Positions 1 to 11,821 of a DNA stretch of 64,000 nucleotides are shown in pieces (within the stretch, counting starts at the first letter, position 1; every line of letters begins with the position of its first letter). The notes under the pieces were generated by a model. That model was not told the DNA's origin, did not search any database, and saw only the letters and a program-made list of their open reading frames with translations. The DNA is from Batrachochytrium dendrobatidis JAM81 (Eukaryota; Chytridiomycota; Chytridiomycetes; Rhizophydiales): assembly GCF_000203795.2 (NCBI RefSeq), contig NW_006281100.1, forward strand, positions 867,370 to 931,369, in the 5' to 3' direction. Position numbers and translations under genes: made by a program.

Positions 1-1204
1 GTAGAGAGAGATTTGAGTTCGGTCAGAATTCCTTATCTTTATGCCGAGTGATCTCAAAAAGTTGGCCCATCTGATATAGTTTGCAATAAAACCATCTTTG
101 AATCCATATTGTTTGCCTTGTGATGGAATTGCATTTTTGAGATTAATACTAATTTGGCGCATCCCAAGCAGGACAATTGGAAATAGTTTATAGTACGCCT
201 GGCCGGGTTGTTTTGGCCGAATCAATGGAATAAGATGCGCCTTCAACTCAGATGGTTGGCATACACTGGTAATGGAGTGGAGATGCGTCAATAAGGTGGA
301 GATGCGTTTAAAATGTACGCCAGTTGGTACAGGAAATAATATTAGCCAAGCGTTTGTACTACCATGGCCAACTCTTGGTAGGCACACTCTAGCCCAGAGT
401 TGCCTAATATTGCATGCAATAACTCGATACAAACTTTTATCAAACGAACCTGTTTTTGGTTATTCCATCACATTATTTCTACCAATTACTACTGGATCTC
501 CATTCTTCATCAATGACTACAAACATATCTTGGTCCCTATTAAAGGATACTTTTGGTAATACCGAGTACACCTACAGCCTTTTAATCTACGATGCACTGT
601 TGACTGCTCTGGTGGACAAGGCGCTATTCTTGATAGTTGCAAGCATAGGTTTAGTCGCAGTACTCAAAACCTCTAAAGTAAGCTGTTTTTTTTGCTCTAC
701 AATCAAGCGATAATCTAGAGTACAATATACTGCGAGTATATGTTTAGCTAAATACTTTTGTGGATTTTGATATTGGCGTATTCCTAATATTGTGTCTGAA
801 TTGATTAGAAGCATACTCAAGAGTCTGATATTTCAAAAGCTTCTTGGTGGTCCAACATTCTTTCACAACTCTGTTATGGACAAAAGGCGCATCAGTCTCT
901 GCCTTCACACCGTTCTAGGCGTTTGGTCGGGCGGCGGTGGAGCTTAAAACCCCATTCACGTCAGCTGGTCACCACGTTTGACTATATTTTGGCAATCTTT
1001 AAGCTTGCTCCATTCAGTCGTATCCATCGTAGTAAAAACACAACTGCTTCCTTGGAATCTTATCTCCCAGACCAGATACAAAAGGTAACAAGCCGTCTGA
1101 CAACTGCCAATGCTTTTTTGATATGGACTGGTTTTGATTTAGTTTTTCAAATATTGCATCTCTAAACTCGTTCTGTATAGTCGGCTCCTATTGACGATAT
1201 TAAT
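1..1204. other. Unassigned left-end sequence
   Basis: No convincing gene was found. Open frames at 272-559 and 456-713 (+) overlap each other, are not protein-like and have no splice partners. A third frame at 923-1165 (+) is basic and hydrophobic (it contains TTFDYILAIFKLAPFSR) and could be a 5' exon of the membrane-protein gene that follows, because a possible donor lies near 1084 just after a lysine codon. I could not fix that junction by phase, so it is not joined here. Confidence 0.4.
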
Positions 1205-2025
1205 ATGGAACAAAAAGTATGTTCCAAAGTATCTTCTCGGCTACATACTCTGCTCAATATGATACCATCTATTTGTTTGCATTCATATGCAGATTGTTTG
1301 AATATCATCACATTGGCGTTTAGTCGAATATTCAAATTTACACACCGTAGATTATTCCAAAGACGCCAAAGTAATACGAGACGCAAATCCAATTCAATGA
1401 TTCGTCGTATCTCGTCTTCTGGCTCCATACGCACCACTATAACCTCGTCGGTGCCTGCCAAAATGGTCAAATCATCACACAACACAACCATCACAGATCA
1501 GAAATCACTCTATTCTGAAAAATTATACAAGAATGAATCTGTACCAGACTCATCTCATTCATTACCCATCTCTAATCAGTTATGTGTTACCCAACAGCAG
1601 GATATTCGTCCAACTTTTACACATATCCATCCGCTTGTACGCTTCATTTACATTGTTGACACGATTGCAGAATTTGGTTTGCTAGGTGTATCAGCGTGTC
1701 TTGTAGGGGTGTTTTTGATGGCGAGTTTTTTATTGATTGCGTGGTGAGATTGTGGTCGAACCACAAGGGCAAAAGCCCGGCTGAAATGGCTGAACAAGAA
1801 CAGTTATATCAACAAGCACGCCAATATGAACTTTTATGGAGAGAGCAAAGAATTTTAGCCAGTTTGAATGCTCAGCGCACCGAATTGGAAAAACTAGTGG
1901 ATTTAGTTGAGCTGGATAAATTAGCAGATCTAATCAGGTTGGAAACATTAACGAAGCGAAAAAAACCAATCAGTTTTCAAAACATGCTCAGAAACTATGC
2001 TGGTATGATCAACTGTGAAATTTAA
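1205..2025 (+). CDS. Hypothetical membrane protein, possible 32-nt intron
   Basis: Not recognised. The ATG at 1205 opens a 180-codon frame with a basic Ser/Arg-rich middle and one clear membrane segment near its end (GLLGVSACLVGVFLMASFLL, about residues 158-177). The frame stops right after the segment (LIAW, then TGA at 1745). A second frame continues immediately with a basic, Glu/Gln-rich alpha-helical tail ending at 2025 (contains AEMAEQEQLYQQARQYELLW). The two can be joined by removing 1744-1775 (GTGAGA...AAAAG), only 32 nt, which gives 262 residues. A sequencing or real frameshift near 1745 is the alternative. It may also have 5' exons before 1205. It converges on the C2H2 gene. Confidence 0.45.
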
Positions 2026-2356
2026 AAGTACTTTGCTATTTGATTCTTTAAACCGCCTCTCATTGCTGTTGTGCACTTTTTCTCTCTGGCATTTCTTTAT
2101 TCAACTCATGTCTATGATTCGCCCATGTTGTTATAACAAACTGTAGTTATTTCAAAGTCTGATCGACACTCGCGCTAGTTCTATTTCAAGTTATTTGCAA
2201 AACAAAAATCGATTCATTTGATGCAAAAATAAGTGCCAAATCCAAATTTAAAAATAAACTTGGTTTGATTTTGAAATATTGTTTAATACTATGAACCAAA
2301 AAATGCAGTGTTGAAATACACCTGCATCACTTTTTGTCCTACCCAATATGCACATA

Positions 2357-4436
2357 TCATACTTCTGCGGATGTTACAGTTGTATTGAATCCGTTTTGTC
2401 GCACACGATCTAATACCATTTGTAACCCCACAATCACTTTACTGTCAATCCTATCTACAGTAGAGTCAATGTATCCTCGAGCGTAGTCCAAATGAGTTTC
2501 TAAAGCCTCTGATCGAATCAAAAACGGTGTGGTATTAGTGGCAGCCATAGGCGAGTCCGTTTCAAAAGATGGTGGTTTAGAAGTCTGATTGGGCTCTAAA
2601 ACACCATCACCTGTGTATTGAAATTGAGTGTCCAAAGCAGAAAGTTGCTCATATCGCTTTCGTGTAATTTCATGCTCTAGTTTAAACGACTCAATCAACT
2701 CGCTGTATTTGGAGATACGCCGACGTTGGTCTTGTAAACTGCAAATTTCCCGCTGAATGAGCTGCTCGTTTGTAAGAGGTAAACATAAGGGTTCAGGAAT
2801 ATTTGTATCTGTGGGAGTAGTAATAGAAGTAGGAGCACGACGAACTCGTTTTCCCGATTCATTAACCGAGCTTTTGCGTTTAGACAGTCGTGGTAAATCA
2901 GGTTGAGCAAGTTTTTTTAAAGCAGTTGCTCCCGAGTTTGAAAAGTCGTCGTCTTCTACTTCATCAAGTGAAAAATGGTCAACATCAAACATGAGATCCT
3001 CGTACGTAAGATTTTCGGGATCATTGATAATATCTATGGAGATGGGCCGGAATGTGCGCTGATGTTTGGTCCGACCGTGAGCAAGACAATTTGAGCGAAC
3101 AGCAAATCGATGCCCACAATTTCTTACTGGGCACTATTAAAGAGTAAAGCAACGGGATGAGTAACGCAGAGTATAATATCAAGTCTGTTTTTAACGGAAC
3201 GAGAAGATTAATACGTACCATGAACGGTTTTTCAAGTGTATGTGCTCGCATATGTTCTATAGTTGGATATTTGATTAGTATCATCAAGTCAATGACCATT
3301 CATTATGCACATATGTAAAGAAATCAAGTATATCTAGGTCAACATACCAATCATGCGCTGTTGATACTGAAAAGCCTGAGTATTCCAGCATCCATCCCAA
3401 CGACATCTAAAAGTGCTGTCTCTGTTTGTTCTAGATATGATAATAAATTAAAGATGACAAAGGGAAATCAATAAAGGTCTAAATAATAACATGCATGATA
3501 GAAAACCCACTTTGTAGACCATGGAAGAGCTACGAGATGGCCAGCAGCATGTAGCACTAAATCTCGTTGCGTTGGAAAGGTTAATCGACAACCCTCCCAT
3601 TCGCACATGCAATCAGTCAACATTGCAGAACCATCATCTTGCGACTGTTGCACAGACAGATCTTGTTGGTCAGCCAATTCAGATGAAATCTGAGCAGACT
3701 GAGGATCAATGCCTCGCTCGACTAAAGACTGGATAGTCATGGGCACTGCTACAGATTTAGTATTGTGCAAAGGTGAATTCTGCTGTTGCTGGTGCACAAT
3801 TCCCATATCATCGACCATGACAGTCTCGACATGTGGAGATGGATGGACGGACTGGACATCATTTTGGTTCAAAGGGTATGCGGAAGCATGGTTTGTCTGC
3901 AACTGAGCAGGACTGTGTTTGTTTCGAGTGTCGTCAGCTTGCAACAACCGACTATTAGAGTATGAATCAAGATGATGGTTTGAATGGAAGGGCAGATGAG
4001 CAATGGCTGGTTGCTCAGCAGCTCGAGCAATAAGGAATTCATGTTCATGTGAGTCGGTGCTCTCCATGACTGCTGTAGCATTAATGGAAGGATCTGCAGT
4101 GTGATGAGAGTCTTGCACTTCAGCCCTAATGGCTAGCGACATGTTTTCTGTATTAGTAGTGTGAGCAGAGGACGGAGCACGAACACTTGGATGCGACGCA
4201 TCTGTCACTGCAGATGGTATTCTGACTGGCACAACTTGTCTGCATTGGTCTTGTATTTGACAAGTATCAAGTAGATGAGCATTGACATTCATATCTGAAA
4301 CCTCTATACCAGACATAGGAGTGGTATAAGTAAAACTCGGAGATAATGCAGTACTGTCCAGTTTGGTATTTCCCGCAAGTTTACTATTTATTGAAACCAA
4401 GTTGGATTCGGTTCTTGGTGTGTTCACAGCTATCAT
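2357..4436 (-). CDS. Three-finger C2H2 zinc-finger transcription factor
   Basis: Probable nuclear DNA-binding regulator of 607 residues in four exons: 4436-3511, 3430-3348, 3256-3219, 3133-2357; phases agree at each junction and donors include GTATGT and GTACGT. The first ~290 residues are low complexity (Ser, Thr, Gln, His), typical of an activation region. Three consecutive C2H2 fingers follow: CEWEGC...HAAGH, CRWDGC...HMRAH and CPVRNC...HGRTKH, the second and third joined by the standard linker HTLEKPF. The CxxxxC spacing with a Trp in the first two resembles the GLI/ZIC and fungal PacC style of finger. Introns fall after finger 1, inside finger 2 and between fingers 2 and 3. The C-terminal part has a basic KRKSS...GKRVRR stretch (a likely nuclear signal) and a helical segment. 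The target is unknown. It is divergent from the secreted-protein gene, 461 bp apart. Confidence 0.85.
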
Positions 4437-4897
4437 GTCTGAGTAAACCAGCGAGAAATTTACAAGTTAACAAGAGACTATAACCAGATAGAAGAATCCT
4501 CATTAGAACAAGTGCTGTGTACTATTCTCAACTTGTTCCTCATCATTGTGATGATGGATTGAGTATTCATCGTTGAATACATGCGGCTTTAGCGACCGTA
4601 TCTTCAAGTTTCCCAAATTCGACGGCTTACTATTCAATCCGTACACTCACACAATGTATTCAAGTTTATTGTTATCCTATTCGAATACAGCCTTTAACGA
4701 AATACATCGATTCATTCTAGCCCTTAACATAGGGCTGACTAATGCGAATCCTTACCAAACTATACAAGCTTGTGGCTGCACAGCTTTTGTCATGACAAAA
4801 ATGACTATTTATAGTACAAGTCGAAAACTAAAGCGCAGCCTATTTTGCTTTAACAAGTTTGCGACCTTTGTGAATCAATTCCTAATTCAGAGTAGTT

Positions 4898-5491
4898 ATG
4901 CATTGGCAGTTAATTGTCTTGGCAGCAATAAACTTTGTGACTATTTTAGCCGCTCCAACTGACGACAAGTGCGTGCAGGATTCACCCGATGATCAAATCA
5001 ACATAGAGGAATTCGTTATGGTAGAGCTTCCCACCACCAGCGATATCGAATCGAAGCTCCTACTGATGAGCACACCTGAATTGGAAAACGAGAAAATCTA
5101 CTTTGAATATAGAGCCGGTGAAATACAAAGATCGATTTGCCAAGCAACTTGGAATCAACAGAAATACGCACAAAAGTGCGACAAGATTCGAAAGCGGATT
5201 GAAAACCTCAAGTCCAAGTACTTGCTGATAAAGCAGTTCGACCATCAGTCGCCAAATCCCGATCGTGTTCCTATGAAGCTTGCACTAAAAAAGGAACTGA
5301 AACAGCTGAAGGAAGACTATTTGGAATGCTATCGTATGCTACAACATTGGACTGAATGTGTCACAAAAGTACGAAATACTGAAAAGGAATGGAAAGCAGA
5401 CACTGTTTTAATGAATGCCGAATTGGATAGGCGAAAAGCTGATGCGTCGTTATCGTATTTCGAATGGGTAGGCGCCTGGTTTCGTAACTAA
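4898..5491 (+). CDS. Small secreted coiled-coil protein
   Basis: Single-exon gene of 197 residues starting at ATG 4898. The N-terminus is a textbook signal peptide (MHWQLIVLAAINFVTILAA, cleavage likely before PTDD). The mature part has an acidic start, then charged helices with heptad-like spacing (IRKRIENLKSKYLL, LKKELKQLKEDYLECYRML) and a few cysteines. There is no recognised enzyme domain. Batrachochytrium species carry large families of short secreted, helical, cysteine-containing proteins without known domains, and this one fits that type by composition and architecture; the family assignment is inference. An upstream open frame at 4573-4962 overlaps in another phase and looks like a shadow. 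Function unknown. Confidence 0.7.
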   Translation: MHWQLIVLAAINFVTILAAPTDDKCVQDSPDDQINIEEFVMVELPTTSDIESKLLLMSTPELENEKIYFEYRAGEIQRSICQATWNQQKYAQKCDKIRKRIENLKSKYLLIKQFDHQSPNPDRVPMKLALKKELKQLKEDYLECYRMLQHWTECVTKVRNTEKEWKADTVLMNAELDRRKADASLSYFEWVGAWFRN

Positions 5492-6272
5492 TCGTGTAAA
5501 CACAATCCCATGTATAGTACTGACTACGGGATTATTGCCATTTCAAAGACTCAGCATTGATTCAATCTAATATATAGCAATGTTTGTACTGATGTAACAA
5601 TAGTCTAATAAAATTGAAATTGATGTGGTATTCATTATACGCTGTATTGAAGTACATAGATCTGAAGGGATAGCAACCCTAACCCTTGGATTACAACTGG
5701 TAATAAGTACACAAGTTTGTCAGCAACTATCGCAATCAGTGTGTATCATGCGTTTAAAGTTGTATTCACGTAAAACTCGTTCAACCACACCTTTGTGTAT
5801 GGTCAGGTTTGGTGATATTCTCTCATCAGTGGATCATTTGCTGGCTTGGATGGTAAAAACACCCATCTCATTTGATCTTACCGACACATTTTTTGGCACT
5901 CCACCTATACGGTTTATGCATTGATCCGAAACAAATGTGCAATTTACAAACGAATAATTCATGGCTTTGAAATGCTGCAATAATAATCTGCTTGATACTA
6001 TCTGGATGTTTTCAAAGCATGGCGGTGATGGTTTCTGACAGTATCATCCCTTTTATTACCAATCATGGCTGTGCATATACCCATTGTGAGTCCTTACACT
6101 AGTCACATCAAGATGTCATGCCTCGAAATATCGAGATCGCAACTAGCCAATATCATTCATCTTGCTGGAAAAACTGCAAGCCTGCCAAAACCCACTTTCA
6201 TTTAAATGTATTCAACTATGCATTCCTTTTCCATTGCGAATCCAAGCATCAATTATTATCTTAGTGAAAACC
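5492..6272. other. Intergenic, no gene seen
   Basis: This lies between the stop of the secreted-protein gene and the 3' end of the BORCS6-like gene. An open frame at 5625-5924 (+) has no protein-like features. An AATAAA-like AATAAAATT lies near 5608, suitable as a poly(A) signal for the secreted-protein gene. The AACCCTAACCC at about 5678 resembles one and a half telomere units and is too short to mean anything. Confidence 0.5.
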
Positions 6273-6955
6273 TTATTTGGAAAATCTGCTAGTTCTGATT
6301 CTGATGGTATTCTTTGAAGCTGCTGCAAATGCATCGGTAAACATGTTTCCTCCACTGCTACTATGTGTAGTTCCTGAAATGGATAATGCAGTTTCTTCTA
6401 GCCAATCTAACGATCCACGAATATCTGCACTAAAAACACATATGCATGGGATGGTTACTTTTGTGGATTCATTTGCAAGCATATTCACAAGCACTTATAT
6501 TTGCCTAGTTTCAGCAGTATACATCTGATCAATAAACAGGGGCTTTCAATACATACATTTGTTGAGAGAGTCTTTGTACAGTAAGCATATCCTGTGAGAT
6601 ATCGTCCACTACTTGGACAAATTCAGAAGTGTGAACAATGTTTTCCTCGACAGCATCGCATAGTTTATCTACAGCGACCTTGTGTAGCTCAACACTTTCC
6701 AATGTATATCCAGATATCTATATTAGTTGACAAGACAACCCAATTAGTCGCATGTAGCATCAATGAATTGAACCCAAGAGATCAGCTTGCCTCCTTCAAC
6801 CTGATTTGGAGATTCTGAATCAGTTGGGCAAGTTCCTGTCCAATCGTTTCCGCTTGGAGCTCAATCTCTTCTAGCAAGCTGGGATCCAAGGGTACGCTAA
6901 AGGAACTCTCTCTCAATACAGGTGTACATAGATTAGGAGTGGCTACAGATGACAT
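6273..6955 (-). CDS. BORCS6-like (BORC complex subunit) protein
   Basis: Predicted 160-residue helical protein in three exons: 6955-6791, 6717-6557, 6429-6273. Keeping frame at the first junction requires a GC donor (GAG|GCAAGC); GT choices give stops. The protein starts MSSVATPNLC, then has a continuous helix (IELQAETIGQELAQLIQNLQ, then LESVELHKVAVDKLCDAVEE and QVVDDISQDMLTVQRLSQQI). It ends DWLEETAL followed by a Ser/Thr tail. The order 'two short helices, VQ.L..QI..I...LDWLE' resembles BORCS6/lyspersin. BORC recruits Arl8 to lysosomes for kinesin-driven movement in animals. The match is by pattern only, so the name is tentative. It is divergent from the attractin-like gene, 353 bp apart. 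Confidence 0.6.
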
Positions 6956-7308
6956 GCCCGCTACGCTGCTTTACAAGAATAGTTTGAATGTTAAAAATGC
7001 GAGATTGATAATCAGCTGCCAATTCAGATTGGCAGTGTAAAATAATTTGCAGATTATTCTAGTGTAATATATTCACTAGTCTTGCATTTCCGACCTTGAC
7101 ATACACCATCGACAACTTTTTGCTCACTGACAATGTCTACTATTCATGCTTTCTCCACGTGATTGTCAAGGTCGCTTGTAAACTTGAGTTCTTAGCAACT
7201 CAAATTTCAAGTAATTCAAACATCTTCAAGCACTGTTGTATATTGGTACAATAGTACAAACCACTAAAATAACATATATTCACTTGAAATATCAAGCACT
7301 ATTTAATA

Positions 7309-10300
7309 ATGCGATTGGAATCGCCATCTATCTTTGGAAATAAACTGCCTTTACATTTCGTTGGCAGTATCATTCTAATTATTGCCATAGCATGCAACGT
7401 CCCATGTATATGGGCTTTATCTGATATCAATAGCCTTACATGGTATCCATCACTAGACGCTCCATCACCGTGCCTTTTCTTTACAAACATCACTGCCTTC
7501 TCCGGAGTCATTACACATAGCTCGGTTATACCACAGCCGCTATACCAACCTTTCAGCAATTGTATATGGGTAATCAACGCACCACTACAAAAGCAAATTG
7601 TCCAGGTATTCAATCATTGTAGCTGAAAACTCTTGTATTGGCTTCAACATTCCAAACCTATTGTCTTGAAATTCCTCGACGCGTTTATCATGAATAACCA
7701 AATGATATGGTTACAGGCTAAACAGCAATGCAACTAACCTAATCCTAACTGTTATCATTTTATTAAAACCCATTGTTTTTCTATCAATATTTGGTTAAAG
7801 TTGCAATTTAGTAGCTTTGCGACGGAATGTGGGTAAGCCGATCAACACAATAGCACTTGTATCACATTATTCCACTGCTCAAATGCGTTGCTGAATTGAC
7901 CGTTTGGTTTAGGAAAAGTCATTGTTTTAGTCAATATAAATCTTACAATATTTAAATTTAGATGGGATTTTGTATCGATATACGACGGCCCCGCAACTTC
8001 ATCTCCACCACTAGCAGTACTTTGTGGAAATCGATCATTAGCGTATGGTTATAACGATACATTTGTCTCTACAGGATCCTCCATGACAGTTATGTTTACA
8101 AGTGATTCGCTAGTCAATACGAATGGGTTTATTGGTGTATTTCAATCTCAAAGTAAAAACAGTCAAACTTTGAACTGATATCAACTGCGATTACCGAGAC
8201 ATGTTTATGAGCTGTATAAATGCTAATCAATAGTTGGTGATGGATAATTAGATGCTACAGAAACATGTGATGTTTTATCAGACTGTGGGTCTAATGGGCA
8301 GTGCAACAATGGATTGTGTCTGTGCAATTCCGGTTACTACGGAGCATACTGCCAACACGCATTTTCAGACATGACTGTGTTTTCTCCACGACAGCAGCAT
8401 GCAGTAGCGTATGATAAGACACTTGATGTAAGCAAGCATTTTAAATGTCTGTCAGTATTTACACTTTTATCAAAAATGCTTGACATTCTAACTGCATTGT
8501 CTTTGGGATTGGCATTCATGTGATTAGGTCATGTATTTAACATTTGGAAGAAATTGGACAGATTATTACTCAGACATGTGGGCATATAGTTTTGGTACGT
8601 AGGTGATCAATGTGACTTGTTTAAAATGTACAGAATCGATTATTGCTAAATGTTGAATGCTTTAGCAAATGCTACATGGAGCAAATTGTTACCTGGAAAC
8701 ACTACAGATGATGCACCATTGGCTAGGCAAGTAATCACAACTTTCTGGAATAGCAACCACACAATCTAACGTGTTAAACCTGTACAATCAATTTTGTATA
8801 AAGGAGTGGACACACCTCATGGGTGTTCAATTCAACGTTGATGATATATGGAGGTAGTTCAAACTATCGTGCAATGACTGACCTTTGGTCATTTGATCCA
8901 GGTGAATATAAATGATTCATTTATCATCAAAAGCACTCACGATCAGTGTTTAAATATAAGCCGAGTGTATGTGTACTGATCCAATTTTTTGAATTCAACA
9001 TTATAGTCATAAAATCATGGAAATCAATTCAATCTTCCATTAGCAGTTCACCTACACCAACAATGGACTCGTCAACAGTAGTGGTAGTAAAAAGCCAGTC
9101 ATACCAGTTATATGTTTACGGTGGATTTGATGCACTTGGATACTTTACACGAGTCTTGTCAATGTTTGATTCAGGTAAACATATCAGATAGACTGTTGAA
9201 TCATTACAATTCACAGCCTTGTAATGGAATCAATATACGAAATGTCCTAACTTTTGGATTGATTTATACAAATTTGTATAGCTACGCTCAAATGGACTAA
9301 TCTGGCTTCTGGACCGATTGCACTTGCTGGTGGAACAGGCGTCTATAACGAAAAAACCAACACGATTCAATTTTTCTCAGCTTATCCGCTTCTTCTTACC
9401 GACAGTATCTTGCAAAGACATCAGTATGTTTTTGAATACTCCATTTCAACCGATACATGGTCACAGAACGCTGTTCAGGGAATTTCACATAATCGATACT
9501 TGGCTCAAGCTGTTTATATTGATCAGGAATACGCAATCATGTTTGGCGGACAGGAAAAGGGATGGGATTCGTCGCGAATTGACGACGATTGTTTTTCTGG
9601 AGAAATGCAGATACTGGATATAGGTAAGTTGATTTGCAATGCAATACAAAAGCAAGGAACTAACAAATTTAATTGATGTCAATCAAATATGCTATGCCTA
9701 CCACATTTATTCAGCTTGTGGTACGTGGTCGTACTATGATGACCCAACAGTGACTAGATACAGAAGGCTTGGATTTGGGATGGTCATGCGGAATAATTCA
9801 TTGGTTTTAGTTGGTGGTTCAGACGGAGTACTCAAAAATGATATAGTTCAAATTAATCTTTCTACTTTACCTCAGCCTAGTACAGTCCCTCCTGATGGTC
9901 AATGCAATCTTGTTTCTGGGAATTTGACTCTGCCACCCCAATGCAAACCTACAGTGAATCGTGACATATGTCGAGGTAGTTTCTGTTTATTTGGAAAATA
10001 TTGGTTTAACATGCATCTGCTAGGTGAATACGCTGATTTTCTTGAATTTAAACAATCATGGTTCAATGTATACTTTAGCTCAAACGTATTGCTCTGCCGA
10101 ATTTGCATGCTCGACATGCTCGGAAAGACTGTACTGTGGATGGTGCAACGATAGATGTGGATTCGACAACTCCACACTTCCATTACCCAATCTCCAAATA
10201 TCTCAAAACATGTCTTTTGTGAATTTGTGTTTAGCAGCAACCTCGATAAAATCGCCAAACTCATGTCCAGCAGGTATATCTTTGTTCAAGCACATGAATG

Positions 10301-11648
10301 GAATATTTCTGTAGTGGTGCAACGTGTTAACTTGACAATTATGAATATGTATCAAATGTGTTGGGTCTATAGCTTCGATTATAACAACCACTAACCCTCA
10401 GACTGCAAATATATCATACGGGAACTTTCATGACTATATATTCACTATAACTGATCCAACATTGAGCAAGTAACATCCCTTTCTAGTGTTGATTTAATAT
10501 CTAATCCAAGGCAATTTGATCACAGTAAATAGACTAACATATTGACCCGACACATTGTTTTAAAAAGACGTAGATGTAATACTATCTAATTTATCATCGC
10601 CATTTGTAATGCTACGATCCACGATTATTGCTGTGCGTCCATCAACTCCGACATCTACTGCAGGGAAACTGACATTCAATTCAACCATGCTTAAAGGTTA
10701 CCTTGGTCCAATTACAATCCGTATATCCTATAACAATGATGTAGGTGTGTACCCACTGCCACCTTCTCCAGCACGTATGATGAATCAATTCAACTCGACA
10801 ACATACATGCTGTCTATTCTATATACAAGCCCTGGTGTGACAAATAGCAATCCAGCAACTGTTGCATTTCCTTTATCGGATATTGCAACGTTGGTGCTGA
10901 TTTTTCTCGCAGGGATATTTATGAGTGTAGGCGCCTCATATTTGTTGCGATATTCAAGAGAGCATTTTTTGCGAAGACAGTTTGCAGGAACTAGAGCAGG
11001 ACATGGTGCTCTAGGAGCACCAGCGGCTTTGCCCAAAGATCCGCCTAGAATGTATCGATTAATGGTTGATTTGGGAAGTGGGGCGGGTATCAAATGGTAT
11101 GGAGCTGCAATGAGCCAAGCATCCATTTGCTCTATTGATATTTCAGATAATTATGTGAACCCCAGCAAGAATGATCGAAAATCAGTCATCGATGTGTTTC
11201 CGCATCCGATTTCAGGGGCTTACAACGGAACCAACACTACTTTACAAAAAACCATTCCGCGAGTCTTGGTTACACGGCCGCCAACACGTTGGGTAAGCTT
11301 GTATTTTGAGCTGGACAAAATAAAAGTCTTGCCGCTCAACTAACTTGTTTATAGCCTATCAGTGTTGAAAATTTAACAAACAGGCATCCCAATACCATGC
11401 ATCCTCTAGCTAGTACAACCTGCTTTATACTCTATCCTGGTGCAGAGAAATACATTAGACAAGGTGATCTGCCTGTCATGGCATTAGGAACACACATATT
11501 TAAAGTGTATCCAGTAGAGTATCCAGTCAAGTCAAAGCTGGACGAGATGAGCATAGAAGATGGATCGGTAGAAAAAAATCGACATCAGACACTTGCACAG
11601 CGGAGTGGGCTGATCATTAAAACAATATTTACTAGTACAAATCACTGA
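7309..11648 (+). CDS. Attractin/MEGF8-like CUB-EGF-kelch-PSI membrane receptor
   Basis: Predicted type I membrane protein of 999 residues in 14 exons: 7309-7605, 7801-7832, 7962-8152, 8252-8427, 8528-8594, 8666-8726, 8804-8901, 9007-9174, 9282-9623, 9715-9975, 10079-10273, 10373-10465, 10568-11292, 11355-11648. All phases close. Domains in order: N-terminal hydrophobic leader (about 18-36); CUB (WDFVSIYDGP, about 45-170); EGF (CDVLSDCGSNGQCNNGLCLC, about 178-205); six or so kelch blades (TLMIYGGSSNYRAMTDLWSF, YQLYVYGGFDALG, VLVGGSDGVLKND; about 215-550); PSI (CSTCSERLYCGWCND, about 567-600); membrane helix (ATLVLIFLAGIFMSVGASYL, about 763-785); cytosolic tail of about 210 residues. This order matches the attractin/MEGF8 group, known for extracellular adhesion and signalling roles in animals. 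Two introns (after 8726 and 10465) need GC donors. Confidence 0.85.
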
Positions 11649-11821
11649 AATAAACAAAACCACCGTTTAAATTAAATCCCGATCGAGTGTAATAGACTAT
11701 CTAGCATTAGAATTCAAACCAATCTGTATGAAAACACCCAATGCAATCAGCAACACGTATAAAAAATAAAGATTATATATTTGGTGTATTGTTTTGCAAA
11801 CAGTCTGCATCAGTCTGCCAT

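Noticed and set aside
5670..5690. Telomere-like AACCCTAACCC, also AGGGTTAGGGTTT near 26070 and AAACCCTAAA near 54225
   Set aside because: Each has less than three units and is flanked by ordinary sequence; expected by chance in AT-rich DNA.
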